DNA of 41,295 nucleotides. Source: an uncultured beta proteobacterium. Its GTDB lineage: Bacteria > Pseudomonadota > Gammaproteobacteria > Burkholderiales > Rhodocyclaceae. Below the pieces are notes generated by a model, which was not told the origin of the DNA, did no database searches, and saw nothing but the letters and a program-made list of their open reading frames with translations. Every line of letters begins with the position of its first letter. Positions within the stretch are counted from its first letter, which is position 1. Below are positions 16,303 through 26,564 of the stretch, piece after piece. The translations under genes were made by a program, and so were the position numbers. The DNA lies in assembly GCA_903908065.1 (NCBI GenBank), contig CAIVQO010000006.1, positions 1 to 41,295 on the forward strand. Reading direction: 5' to 3'.

Positions 16303-16331
16303 ATCGCCGTGTCGCCGGCGCCGACTTTCAG
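16303..16331. repeat. 29-nt dispersed repeat, intergenic copy
   Basis: This sequence matches 27 of 29 bases of 30538-30566 and 24 of 29 bases of 37645-37673, all in the same orientation. Core: CGCCGTGTCGCC followed by a variable GG/AA pair, then CGCCGACTTTCAG. This copy lies at and just after the stop codon of the hemerythrin-GGDEF-EAL gene; the other two lie inside reading frames. Adjacent bases on the left form a small palindrome, GCCGCTGCGGC. Confidence 0.6.
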
Positions 16332-18640
16332 CCGGTGCAGGGATTCTGCCGGGCGAAGCGCTCGAACTCGTCGAGCGGCACCGGACGGCAGAACAGGAAG
16401 CCCTGGCAGGTGACGCAACCGTGGTCGCGCAGGAACTCGCGCTGGCCTTCGGTTTCCACGCCTTCCGCGATCACCGACAGGCCGAAGCTTTGCGCCAGGG
16501 CGACGATGGTCTTGGCGATCGCCGCGTCGTTCGGATGGCTGAGGATGTCGCGCACGAAGGACTGGTCGATCTTGAGCTGGTCCAGCGGCAGTTTCTTGAG
16601 ATAGGACAACGAGGAATACCCGGTGCCGAAATCGTCCATCGAAAAGCCGACGTGGCGCGCCTTCAGGGCCACCATCTTGTCGATCACCTCGTCGGCATTG
16701 TCGAGCAGATGGCTTTCCGTGAGCTCGAGCTTGAGGCGGTCGGGCTTGACCCCGAGGTCGTCGACGATGGCCAGCACTTCCTCGACGAAACTGGCACGGC
16801 CGAACTGGCGCGCGCTGACATTCACCGCCAGCGTGAGATGCGCGGTTTCGGCGCGCCCGGCCCAGATCGTCAGCTGGCGGCAGGCCTGTTCCAGCACCCA
16901 TTGTCCGAGTTGCAGGATCAGCCCGGTCTCTTCCGCCACGGGAATGAATTCGGCCGGCTCGACCATGCCGCGTTCCGGATGCCGCCAGCGCACCAGCGCT
17001 TCGGCGCCGATCACGCAGCCGCCGGCATTGACCTGCGGCTGGTAGTACAGGGCGAACTGGCCCTCGGCCAGGGCGCGCCGCAAATCGCGTTCGAGCAGGG
17101 TGCGCAGCTTGACCGCCTCCTGCATCTCGGGATCGAAGAAGCGATGGGTATGGCGTCCGGCCTGCTTGGCCTGGTACATCGCGGTATCGGCGCGGGTCAG
17201 CAAATCCTCGCTCGACCCCGAGCGGTCGTGGAACATGGCGATGCCGATGCTCGACCCGCAGGTGTGGTTGCAGGTACCGGTAGCCACGCCATCGACGATG
17301 ATGTCGAGGACATAGGCTTCGCTCAGGCGCGCCTGGACTTTCTCGGCGATCCGCTCGGCCTGGATGGCGGCCTGCTCGCCGCCGTCGAGGTCGTTGAGGA
17401 TGACGACGAACTCGTCGCCCCCCAGGCGCGCCACGGTATCCCCGTCGCGCACGCAGAAATGCAGGCGCTTGGCCACTTCGATCAGCAGGTTGTCGCCGAC
17501 GCCATGGCCCATGCTGTCGTTGAGCGACTTGAAGTCGTCGAGGTCGATCAGCAGCAAGGCACCCTTGCGTCCGTGACGGGCGCAGGCCGTAAGCGCCTGG
17601 TCGAGGCGATCCATCATCAGCCGGCGATTCGGCAGCTGCGTCAGCTGGTCGTAATAGGCCAGGTTCTTGATCCTGTCCTCGGCCAGTTTGCGCGGCGCGA
17701 TGTCGGTAGACGTGCCGACGAAATGGCTGGGCACGCCGTCGTCGCCAAGCACGGCAGTGATCGACAGCCAGGACGGGTAGGCCTCGCCGTTCTTGCGCCG
17801 GTTCCAGATTTCCCCCTGCCAGCTGCCCGTGGCATGGATGCCGCGCCACATCTCGGCATAGAACGCCGCGTCCTGCCGGCCGGAACTGAGCAGGCGCGGA
17901 TTGCGTCCGACCACTTCCTCGCTGGCGTATCCGGTAGTGGCGCAAAACGCCTTGTTCACCTGCAGGATGCGGCTGGCGGCGTCGGTAATGATGATGCTTT
18001 CCTGCGCCTCGAAGGCGGTGGCGGCAATGCGCAGATCGAGCGCCGCCTGCTTGCTGCGCGCCAGTTCCTGCTGCAATCGCGCGTTGGTCTCGCGCAGGTC
18101 GGCGGTGTTGCGTCCGAGCTGCTCGTAAAGCCCATCGACGGCATGCAGCAAGACTTCGGTGGTGCGCTCGCCGTCCGGAGGCGGCTCCACCGTCACGGCG
18201 AGGCCATCGCGCTGCTGGGCGCGGCGCACCTCGATCCCCAGTTGCCGATCCATGCCGAGGATGTGGTGGATCAGCCAATTGGTCAGGAACACCAGCGTAT
18301 CGCCGGTGACTTCGCGTGGCGACGCTTCGGCATCGCGGCGCGCGGCCAGGGCCTTGCCCACGAAATCCTTGTGGGCACGGCGGTGCGCCTCGGCATGCCG
18401 CGCATCCACCGCGGCCTCGGTCATCACCCGGTCTTCGGTCTGGAAATGGTAGGCCGTATAGCTCACCAGTTCGTCGAACACCCGCAGCAAGTCGTCATCG
18501 GCGGTCTTCGAGGCATGGTGCCGCGCCAGCCGGTTCAGCATCGCCACCAGGCGTTCGTGCTGGTCGTCGATCTCGCGCAGGCCGATGTTGAAGCCATTGC
18601 TCCAGCGAAAGATGTCATTCTGAAAATCGGTGACGCCCAT
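16328..18640 (-). CDS. Hemerythrin-PAS-GGDEF-EAL protein (c-di-GMP turnover)
   Basis: A 770-residue predicted cytosolic protein. The N-terminal bacteriohemerythrin domain keeps all seven di-iron ligands: H28, H65, E69, H86, H90, H126 and D131. A coiled linker, a PAS domain (about 195-300), a GGDEF domain and an EAL domain follow. The cyclase site is intact (GGDEF) with an inhibitory RxxD (RDGD) five residues before it. The phosphodiesterase signature is present as GAEALVRW and DDFGTG. It could therefore make or destroy c-di-GMP in response to O2 or redox state. ATG 18640 was chosen because it lies just before the domain; TTG and GTG codons at 18703-18698 in the same frame are alternatives. 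Confidence 0.9.
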   Translation of the reverse strand: MGVTDFQNDIFRWSNGFNIGLREIDDQHERLVAMLNRLARHHASKTADDDLLRVFDELVSYTAYHFQTEDRVMTEAAVDARHAEAHRRAHKDFVGKALAARRDAEASPREVTGDTLVFLTNWLIHHILGMDRQLGIEVRRAQQRDGLAVTVEPPPDGERTTEVLLHAVDGLYEQLGRNTADLRETNARLQQELARSKQAALDLRIAATAFEAQESIIITDAASRILQVNKAFCATTGYASEEVVGRNPRLLSSGRQDAAFYAEMWRGIHATGSWQGEIWNRRKNGEAYPSWLSITAVLGDDGVPSHFVGTSTDIAPRKLAEDRIKNLAYYDQLTQLPNRRLMMDRLDQALTACARHGRKGALLLIDLDDFKSLNDSMGHGVGDNLLIEVAKRLHFCVRDGDTVARLGGDEFVVILNDLDGGEQAAIQAERIAEKVQARLSEAYVLDIIVDGVATGTCNHTCGSSIGIAMFHDRSGSSEDLLTRADTAMYQAKQAGRHTHRFFDPEMQEAVKLRTLLERDLRRALAEGQFALYYQPQVNAGGCVIGAEALVRWRHPERGMVEPAEFIPVAEETGLILQLGQWVLEQACRQLTIWAGRAETAHLTLAVNVSARQFGRASFVEEVLAIVDDLGVKPDRLKLELTESHLLDNADEVIDKMVALKARHVGFSMDDFGTGYSSLSYLKKLPLDQLKIDQSFVRDILSHPNDAAIAKTIVALAQSFGLSVIAEGVETEGQREFLRDHGCVTCQGFLFCRPVPLDEFERFARQNPCTG

Positions 18641-18826
18641 GCTCAATTTGCCGCGTGCGGCGGGTTCTGCGGAGGGGGCATTCTGCCCTGCGACCTTCAC
18701 CAAGGCAAATCCGGCGGGATACCCGGCACGCGGCGCGGACGGCGCAACTTCGGAAAATTCGAGACCCTGATCGTCTATGGCTAAAGAAATAGCCAGCCAT
18801 GGCCCGGCCAGACGCAGGCGAAAGCG
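18641..18826. other. Gap between two GGDEF-EAL genes
   Basis: A 186-bp region upstream of the hemerythrin gene and downstream of the CHASE gene. It contains a small inverted repeat, TGGCTA/TAGCCA (18778-18783 with 18790-18795), without a T-tract. No convincing promoter, riboswitch or small gene was seen. Confidence 0.4.
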
Positions 18827-21800
18827 TCAGTCCGCGCTTGCCCGCCCGCGCACGTAGGCCGGGAATTCATCGGCGGCCAGCGGCCGGCTGAAGTAGTAGC
18901 CCTGAATCTCGCCGCATCCTTGTCCGCGGAGGAATTCCAGTTGCTCGCGCGTCTCCACGCCTTCGGCAATGGTCTGCATGCCAAGGCTGTCGGCCAGGCT
19001 GATGACGGCACGCACGATGGCCTGGCTTTCGCTGTCGGACGCCAGGTCGGCGACGAAGGACTGGTCGATCTTCAGCTTCCAGGCCTGGAAGCGCTTGAGG
19101 TAGCTGAGCGAGGAATAGCCGGTACCGAAGTCATCGATCGACATGCGGATGCCCCGCGCGTGCAGGTCGTCCATCACGGCAATGGCCGCCAGGGGATCGT
19201 CCATCGCCGCGGTTTCGGTCAGCTCCAGTTCCAGGCATTCGGTCGCAAGGCCCTCCTCGGCCAGCATCTGCGCCACCTGTTCCGGGAGATGGGCGTGGCG
19301 AAACTGGGCCGCGGAAAGATTGACTGCCATGGTGATCGGCGCCATCCCGGCCTCGGTCCAGGCTTTCATCTGATGGATTGCCGCGCGTAGCACCCATTCG
19401 CCGATCGGCAGAATCAGGCCGCTGTCCTCCGCCACGGGGATGAACTCGGCGGGCAGCACCTCCCCGAGTTCCGGGCTGTGCCATCGCAGCAAGGCCTCGG
19501 CGCCGACGACCTTGCCGCTGGCGAGCGACAGTTGCGGCTGGTAGTAGAGCTCCAGCTCGTCGCGCAGCAGGGCATGGCGCAAGGCGCCTTCGAGACGCAA
19601 TTTTCGCGTCGAAATTTCCTGCATTTCGGGCGTGAAGAAGCGGAAGGTGTTGCGACCGTCCTGCTTGGCCCGATACATCGCGGTATCCGCCGATCGCGAC
19701 AGAGCCTCGAAATCGTCCCCGTCACTGGGGTGGATGGCGATGCCGATCGACGGGGTGACGAAGAGTTCATATTGATCGACCCGGAAGCTGACCGCGATCA
19801 TGTCGATCAGCTTGCGCGCCACGTGGGCGGCGCCATCGGCGTCGGTGCCGGGCAGGACCATGACGAACTCGTCGCCCCCCTGGCGGGACACGGTGTCTTC
19901 CTTGCGCGTCGCCGCCACCATGCGCTTGCCGACCTCGACCAGCAGCTCGTCGCCGATGCGATGGCCGAGCGTGTCGTTGATGTTCTTGAAATGGTCGAGG
20001 TCGAGGAACAGCACCGCCACCTGTTCGCTGCTGCGCCGGGCCATGCCCAGCGCATGGTGCGCCCGGTCGTGCAGCAGCGCACGATTGGGCAGGCCGGTCA
20101 GGGCGTCGAAATGGGCCAGGCGCTGGATGCGCGCTTCCGCCTCCTTGTGGCGCGTGATGTCGCTGAAGATGCCGACGTAGTGGCTGGCCTGGCCGTCGGC
20201 GCCCTGGACGCGGCTGATCGCCAGCCACTCCGGATAAACGTGGCCATCCTTGCGCCGGTTCCATATCTCGCCCTGCCAATGTCCGGTGGCGTCGATCGCC
20301 TGCCACATCTCGCGATAGAACTCGGGCCCATGACGTCCCGAGGACAACAGTCCGGCGCTGTTACCCAATGCCTCGGCCTCGCTGTAGCCGCTGATCTCGC
20401 TGAAGGCGCGATTGACGCGCACGATGCGGCCGGAGGTATCGGTGATCATGATGCCCTCCTTGCCCTGCTCGAACACGGCGGCCGCCAGCTTGATGCTGGC
20501 ATCGCGCTCGAAGCCGTCCAGCGCATAGCTGATATCGACCGCCATTTCCTCGAGCAGGCGCCGCGCGTCGTCGTCGAAGGCCCCCGGCTCTCCCGCGTAC
20601 AGGGTGAAGGCGCCAACCACCTTGCCGTTGCGGTGCAGGGGCAGCGCAGCCACGGCGCCCCAGCCGTAGCGCAGCGCCCGCTCGCGCCAGGGCAAAGTCA
20701 GCGGATCGTTGAGGAAGTCCTGGTTCCACACCGGGCGATCCTCGCGCAAGGCGGTGCCCACCGGCCCGCGCCCATGCGGGTCGGTGGCATCGGTGGTGAT
20801 CAGGATGCCATCGAGATACTCCAGTCCGGTGCCGAAGCTGGCTACCGGGACGACACGTCCCGTGGCCTCGTCGTAGCCCCCGATCCAGGCCATCTTCATT
20901 TCACCGAACTCGACCACGTCGCGGCATATGGCGCGATACAGTTCTTCGGCCGAGGCGCAGTGCACGATGGCCTGGTTGCACTCGCTGAGGGCGGCGTAGA
21001 GCCTGGTCAGGCGCCGGATGCGATTTTCGTTGGCGCGTCGGGCGGTGATGTCACGATCGATGCCGCGATAACCCAGCAAGTTGCCGTCTCGATCCAGAAT
21101 CGGGGTGCCGCTGGTCAGCGTGATGTGGGCGGTACCGTCACGCGAGCGCACCACGTTCTCGAGATCGTTGAACGCCTTCTTTTCCGCCGCCAGCGCGGCG
21201 AAGGCGGCGCCGACTGTCGCTGCCTCGTCAGGCGCCATGAAGTCGAAGGGTGTGCGACCCAGTACTTCCTCCTGGTCATAGCCGAGCATGCGTCGCACGC
21301 CTTCGGAGACGTAGGTATAGCGCCCTTCGCCATCGACCTCCCAGATCCAGTCGCCGGAAACCTCGGCGATGTCACGGAAGCGCTGTTCGCTGCGGCGCAG
21401 TTCTTCCTCCGCCTGCCGGCGGGCATTGATGCTCATGCCGGTACCGCGCAAACCGATCACCTTGCCGGCATCGTCGCAAAACACCGCACCGTAGACCTCT
21501 TCCCACCAGACCTCGCCGGATGCGGTGATGTCGCGGTGCTGCAGGCGGAAACTCGACTTGGCCGCGATGGCACGGCGGACGATCTCGCCGACCGGCGCCA
21601 GGTCTTCCGCCGGCATGAATTCCATCGGCGTGTGTCCGACCAGGGCCTCGGGAGGGTATCCCTTGACCTGGGACGACTGCCCGGAAACATGGGTATAGAC
21701 CATGTCCGTGTTGATTTCCCAGAGGTAGGCGCCGGCGGCGTCGCTCATGTTGCGGAAGCGGCGTTCGCTGGTGGTCAGCTGTTCCGTGCGCTCGGCCACG

Positions 21801-22723
21801 CGCGCTTCGAGACCGTCCTGATAGCGTCGCAGATCGATCAGCAGCTTCGCGATCCAGCCCAGCAGCAGGCCGAACAGCAGCGCCAGGACCGCATCGAAGG
21901 CGGTCCGCGCCGGATCGCCCCAGCCTTTGCGCGGCGCGACGCTCAGGGTCCATTTGCCGTTGGGAAGCTCCAGATTCTGGTCGACGGGATCGATCAGCGC
22001 GGCCTTGCCGGACCGGGCAATGCCCTGGCGTTCCCCGCTGTCCTGGTGCATCCGCCACAGCTCATAGTCGAAGCCCTGGGCATCGAGCTGGGCGAGCCTG
22101 GCATCCTCCAGCACCTCGGGGAAGCGGATCAGCACCGTGGTGAAGCCCCAGAAAACGCGGCGTCCTTCGCCCAGGAATACCGGCAGGCGGCCGACCGCGC
22201 CAAGCCCCCCCTGCACCAGCTCGAACGGCCCGGCCAGGGTCAGGTGGCCACTGACCCGGGCGAGGAATGCCTCCTTGTTGCGCACCGGGTCCTGCAGCAG
22301 GTTGTGGCCTATCGCCTTTTCATTGCCCTGCAGGGGAACCACGTGGCGCACGATGCCGTCGGGCGCCAGCTGCAAGGACGACGCCCCGGGGTAATAGGCC
22401 AGCATTTCGCGCGCCGTGGACTCGAAGTCAGGGACCTGGCCATTACCATGGCGCACCAAGGCGGCGAGCGCGTAGGTCGCCGACAGGGCTCGTTCGATAT
22501 TGCGCTGGATCGCCTGGGCGTGGTCGCCGGCCATGTCGGAAACCCGGTTGCGCGCCTGCTGCTCGCGCTGCTGCGACGCCTGCCACACCAGTAGCCCGCC
22601 GACCAGCAGGGAAAGCAGGAATACCAGGGCCGGCGCCGCCAGCCGGGAACGCCACCCGTCGCCGGTACCGTCGACCTTGCGAAGCCCTGGGTCGAGGGTT
22701 TGCTGCGGCGGAAACTGGGACAT
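18827..22723 (-). CDS. Membrane CHASE-PAS-PAS-GAF-PAS-GGDEF-EAL protein
   Basis: A 1298-residue sensor protein. Two membrane helices (about 30-47 and 277-297) flank a periplasmic CHASE-like domain. PAS domains lie at about 325-435 and 450-565, a GAF domain at about 585-725, a third PAS at about 735-850, GGDEF at about 860-1020 and EAL at about 1035-1285. GGDEF is intact (SRQGGDEF) and preceded by an RxxD inhibitory site (RKED). The EAL part has GAEALLRW and DDFGTGYSS. It should control c-di-GMP in response to an external signal. The ATG at 22723 is preceded by AGGAG. Tandem with the hemerythrin version, whose PAS-GGDEF-EAL core is similar, suggesting duplication with sensor exchange. Confidence 0.9.
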   Translation of the reverse strand: MSQFPPQQTLDPGLRKVDGTGDGWRSRLAAPALVFLLSLLVGGLLVWQASQQREQQARNRVSDMAGDHAQAIQRNIERALSATYALAALVRHGNGQVPDFESTAREMLAYYPGASSLQLAPDGIVRHVVPLQGNEKAIGHNLLQDPVRNKEAFLARVSGHLTLAGPFELVQGGLGAVGRLPVFLGEGRRVFWGFTTVLIRFPEVLEDARLAQLDAQGFDYELWRMHQDSGERQGIARSGKAALIDPVDQNLELPNGKWTLSVAPRKGWGDPARTAFDAVLALLFGLLLGWIAKLLIDLRRYQDGLEARVAERTEQLTTSERRFRNMSDAAGAYLWEINTDMVYTHVSGQSSQVKGYPPEALVGHTPMEFMPAEDLAPVGEIVRRAIAAKSSFRLQHRDITASGEVWWEEVYGAVFCDDAGKVIGLRGTGMSINARRQAEEELRRSEQRFRDIAEVSGDWIWEVDGEGRYTYVSEGVRRMLGYDQEEVLGRTPFDFMAPDEAATVGAAFAALAAEKKAFNDLENVVRSRDGTAHITLTSGTPILDRDGNLLGYRGIDRDITARRANENRIRRLTRLYAALSECNQAIVHCASAEELYRAICRDVVEFGEMKMAWIGGYDEATGRVVPVASFGTGLEYLDGILITTDATDPHGRGPVGTALREDRPVWNQDFLNDPLTLPWRERALRYGWGAVAALPLHRNGKVVGAFTLYAGEPGAFDDDARRLLEEMAVDISYALDGFERDASIKLAAAVFEQGKEGIMITDTSGRIVRVNRAFSEISGYSEAEALGNSAGLLSSGRHGPEFYREMWQAIDATGHWQGEIWNRRKDGHVYPEWLAISRVQGADGQASHYVGIFSDITRHKEAEARIQRLAHFDALTGLPNRALLHDRAHHALGMARRSSEQVAVLFLDLDHFKNINDTLGHRIGDELLVEVGKRMVAATRKEDTVSRQGGDEFVMVLPGTDADGAAHVARKLIDMIAVSFRVDQYELFVTPSIGIAIHPSDGDDFEALSRSADTAMYRAKQDGRNTFRFFTPEMQEISTRKLRLEGALRHALLRDELELYYQPQLSLASGKVVGAEALLRWHSPELGEVLPAEFIPVAEDSGLILPIGEWVLRAAIHQMKAWTEAGMAPITMAVNLSAAQFRHAHLPEQVAQMLAEEGLATECLELELTETAAMDDPLAAIAVMDDLHARGIRMSIDDFGTGYSSLSYLKRFQAWKLKIDQSFVADLASDSESQAIVRAVISLADSLGMQTIAEGVETREQLEFLRGQGCGEIQGYYFSRPLAADEFPAYVRGRASAD

Positions 22724-22810
22724 CCGGGGGCGACTCCTGACGATCAAACCGTCAGTGTAGCGCGAGCCCGGGCCTCACCTACGCCCTCGACTCGGGCCAC
22801 GGGTCGTCCC

Positions 22811-22835
22811 TTCACCCGGCGTCGCGCCGGGTGAA
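22811..22835 (-). terminator. Stem-loop after pobA
   Basis: A perfect 11-bp stem, TTCACCCGGCG/CGCCGGGTGAA (22811-22821 with 22825-22835) with loop TCG, begins five bases after the pobA stop, at the end of the aromatic operon. On the minus strand it is not followed by a run of T, so it is either a weak or Rho-assisted terminator or a 3'-end stabiliser. Confidence 0.6.
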
Positions 22836-22839
22836 CGGA

Positions 22840-24878
<2,039 letters not shown>

Positions 24879-24879
24879 C

Positions 24880-25236
24880 TCAATTCCTCCCTGCGGCGAC
24901 GAGCTTCGCCTTGAATTCATCCTTGGTGACGCCCGTCTGCTGCGCGCCGATGTCCTGCATGTCGAGGCCATAGATGCCGCCCAGCTTGGCCAGGTAGTAG
25001 GCATTGCCGCCGGCGGCGAGCATGTCCAGCACCTGCAGGCTCAGCACCGCCGCCTTCTGTTGGGCGTTGAGGCCCCACTTGTCGCAATAGGCCGACGGAT
25101 CGGCCTTGAACTCGGCGCGGTTGTCCGCCGAGTTGAAGGAAAAGCACATCTTGTTCAGCGCATAGCCCTTGCGCGCCATGTCGCCGTCGAAGAGCACGGT
25201 GCCGGGAATCACTTTCTTCTGCTTGCCGCCATTCAT
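24880..25236 (-). CDS. Second LigA-type dioxygenase alpha subunit
   Basis: A 118-residue LigA-like protein (IPGTVLFDGDMARKGYALNK, then AYYLAKLGGIYG and DEFKAKLVAAG). In LigAB enzymes the small alpha chain covers the active site of the beta chain and helps bind substrate. The ATG has a strong AGGAGG upstream. It is followed after one base by its beta subunit (TGAGATG junction), so the two are a unit. It is shorter at the C-terminus than the other LigA (147 residues) in this operon. Confidence 0.87.
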   Translation of the reverse strand: MNGGKQKKVIPGTVLFDGDMARKGYALNKMCFSFNSADNRAEFKADPSAYCDKWGLNAQQKAAVLSLQVLDMLAAGGNAYYLAKLGGIYGLDMQDIGAQQTGVTKDEFKAKLVAAGRN

Positions 25237-25260
25237 ATCCTGCCTCCTGATCGGTCCGCC

Positions 25261-26256
25261 TTAGCTGCCGAATGTCTCGGTATCGATTTCCAACTGGGTT
25301 GCCGCGTTGTAGCGCGGTCCCGCCACGGTCTGTTGGTTGATCAGCGCATCCAGCCGCGCGACCGTATTCGGGTCGAGCGCCACGGCGGCCGCCCCGGCGT
25401 TGTCGTCGAGATGCTCCGGCTGCCGGGTGCCGAAGATCGGAATGATGTGTTCGCCCCGCGCCAGCAGCCAGGCCATGGCCAGCTGTGCGGGCGTGCAGCC
25501 GACCTCCTGCGCGATGGCCAGGTAGCCGGGCAGGAGGTCGAGGTTTCTTGCGTAGTTGGCCGCCTCGAAGCGCGGCATCTGGCGCCGGATGTCCTTGGCT
25601 TCCAGCTGCACCTCGGGATCGCGCAACGTGCCGGTGAGGAAAGCACGCGCCAGCGGGCTGAAGGCGACGTAGGCCGTGCCCAGTTCGCGGCAGGCATTCA
25701 GCGTGCCGAGCTCGGCATTGCGCGTCCACAGCGAATACTCGGATTGCAGTGCGGCGATCGGATACACGGCATGGGCTCGCCGTAGCGTGGGCGCCGACAC
25801 TTCGGACAGCCCAATGCTGCGGATCTTGCCGGCCTGCACCAGGTCGGAGAGCGCGCCGACGCTGTCCTCTATCGGCACCTGCTTGTCCCATCGATGCAGG
25901 TAATAGAGGTCGATGACGTCCGTCTGCAGGCGACGCAGCGACTCGTCGCAGGTACGCTTGAGCGTCGCCGGGCGGCCATCGATCACGCGCTTGCCATCGA
26001 CGCCAGTCATGCCGCACTTGCTGGCCAGCACGATCTGGCGCCGATGCGGCTTCAGCACATTGCCCAGCAAAGTCTCGTTGTTGCCGAAGCCATACAGGGC
26101 GGCGGTGTCGAAGAAGTTGATGCCATGGTCGAGGGCACGCAGCAGCAGCTTGCCGGCCACATCGGCAGGCGGCGGCGTGCCGTAGGCGTGGCTGAGGTTC
26201 ATGCAGCCGAGGCCGAGGGCCGAGACTTCGAATTCTCCGAGGCGACGGGTTTGCAT
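25261..26256 (-). CDS. Aldo/keto reductase
   Basis: A 331-residue (alpha/beta)8 NADPH-dependent reductase. The catalytic tetrad is visible: Asp and Tyr in FDTAALYGFGNNE, Lys in LASKCGM and His in YYLHRWD. It lies between a repeat-filled gap and the second ligAB pair, 24 bp before ligA, and is presumably co-transcribed. Its ATG has no good ribosome binding site. It may reduce an aromatic aldehyde or a pathway semialdehyde, but no known step of the 4,5-cleavage pathway requires it. Confidence 0.86.
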   Translation of the reverse strand: MQTRRLGEFEVSALGLGCMNLSHAYGTPPPADVAGKLLLRALDHGINFFDTAALYGFGNNETLLGNVLKPHRRQIVLASKCGMTGVDGKRVIDGRPATLKRTCDESLRRLQTDVIDLYYLHRWDKQVPIEDSVGALSDLVQAGKIRSIGLSEVSAPTLRRAHAVYPIAALQSEYSLWTRNAELGTLNACRELGTAYVAFSPLARAFLTGTLRDPEVQLEAKDIRRQMPRFEAANYARNLDLLPGYLAIAQEVGCTPAQLAMAWLLARGEHIIPIFGTRQPEHLDDNAGAAAVALDPNTVARLDALINQQTVAGPRYNAATQLEIDTETFGS

Positions 26257-26276
26257 TTCAGTGGTTTCGGTGGGTG

Positions 26277-26530
26277 CCAAGGGCGGTGGGGACTCGTCTC
26301 CGTCCGTGTCCTCCGTCGCGGGCTACGCCCGCTCCTCCTCCTTTACCTACCGGAGACGAGTCCCCACCACCCTTGGCGGGATACGCTTCCGCCTTGCAAC
26401 CGACAACCCGTGACGGCCTCACATGATCGGGAGGGTGGGGCATTCTGCGCAGCGAAGTAAAGAAGGAGTCGGCGCCCGCAGGGCGGCGACGGGTGACATG
26501 AGCGAAGCAGAATGCCCCGCCGTCACGATC
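26277..26530 (-). repeat. Structured intergenic repeat between ligC and the aldo/keto reductase (modules A and B)
   Basis: The 308-bp gap 26257-26564 has no credible gene. Module A has 26-nt arms at 26277-26302 and 26351-26376 (25 of 26 complementary). Module B has 24-nt arms at 26425-26448 and 26507-26530 (21 of 24). It is the same element as at 7114-7439 but without nested module C. Shared landmarks include TTTACCTACCGGAGACG in module A and TTCTGCGCAGCGAAGTAAAG in module B. The module A stems differ from the other copy at several positions on both arms, keeping the pairing. Confidence 0.85.
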
Positions 26531-26564
26531 CCGCACCGGCCCCGACATGGCGACGGCTTTCATT

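Noticed and set aside
16421-18784. Long plus-strand open frame
   Set aside because: Antisense to the hemerythrin-GGDEF-EAL gene, whose domains and motifs are unmistakable; the antisense product has low-complexity composition.
18778-18795. Short hairpin downstream of the CHASE gene as a terminator
   Set aside because: Only a 6-bp stem, with no T-tract and about 30 bp from the stop; not strong enough to call.
18641-18826. c-di-GMP riboswitch upstream of the hemerythrin gene
   Set aside because: The gap is short and none of the conserved GEMM-type blocks was seen.
19478-22594. Open frame of about 1000 codons on the plus strand
   Set aside because: It is antisense to the CHASE-PAS-GAF-GGDEF-EAL gene, rich in His, Ala, Arg and Gln, and has no recognisable domain. 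Long antisense frames are expected in GC-rich genes.
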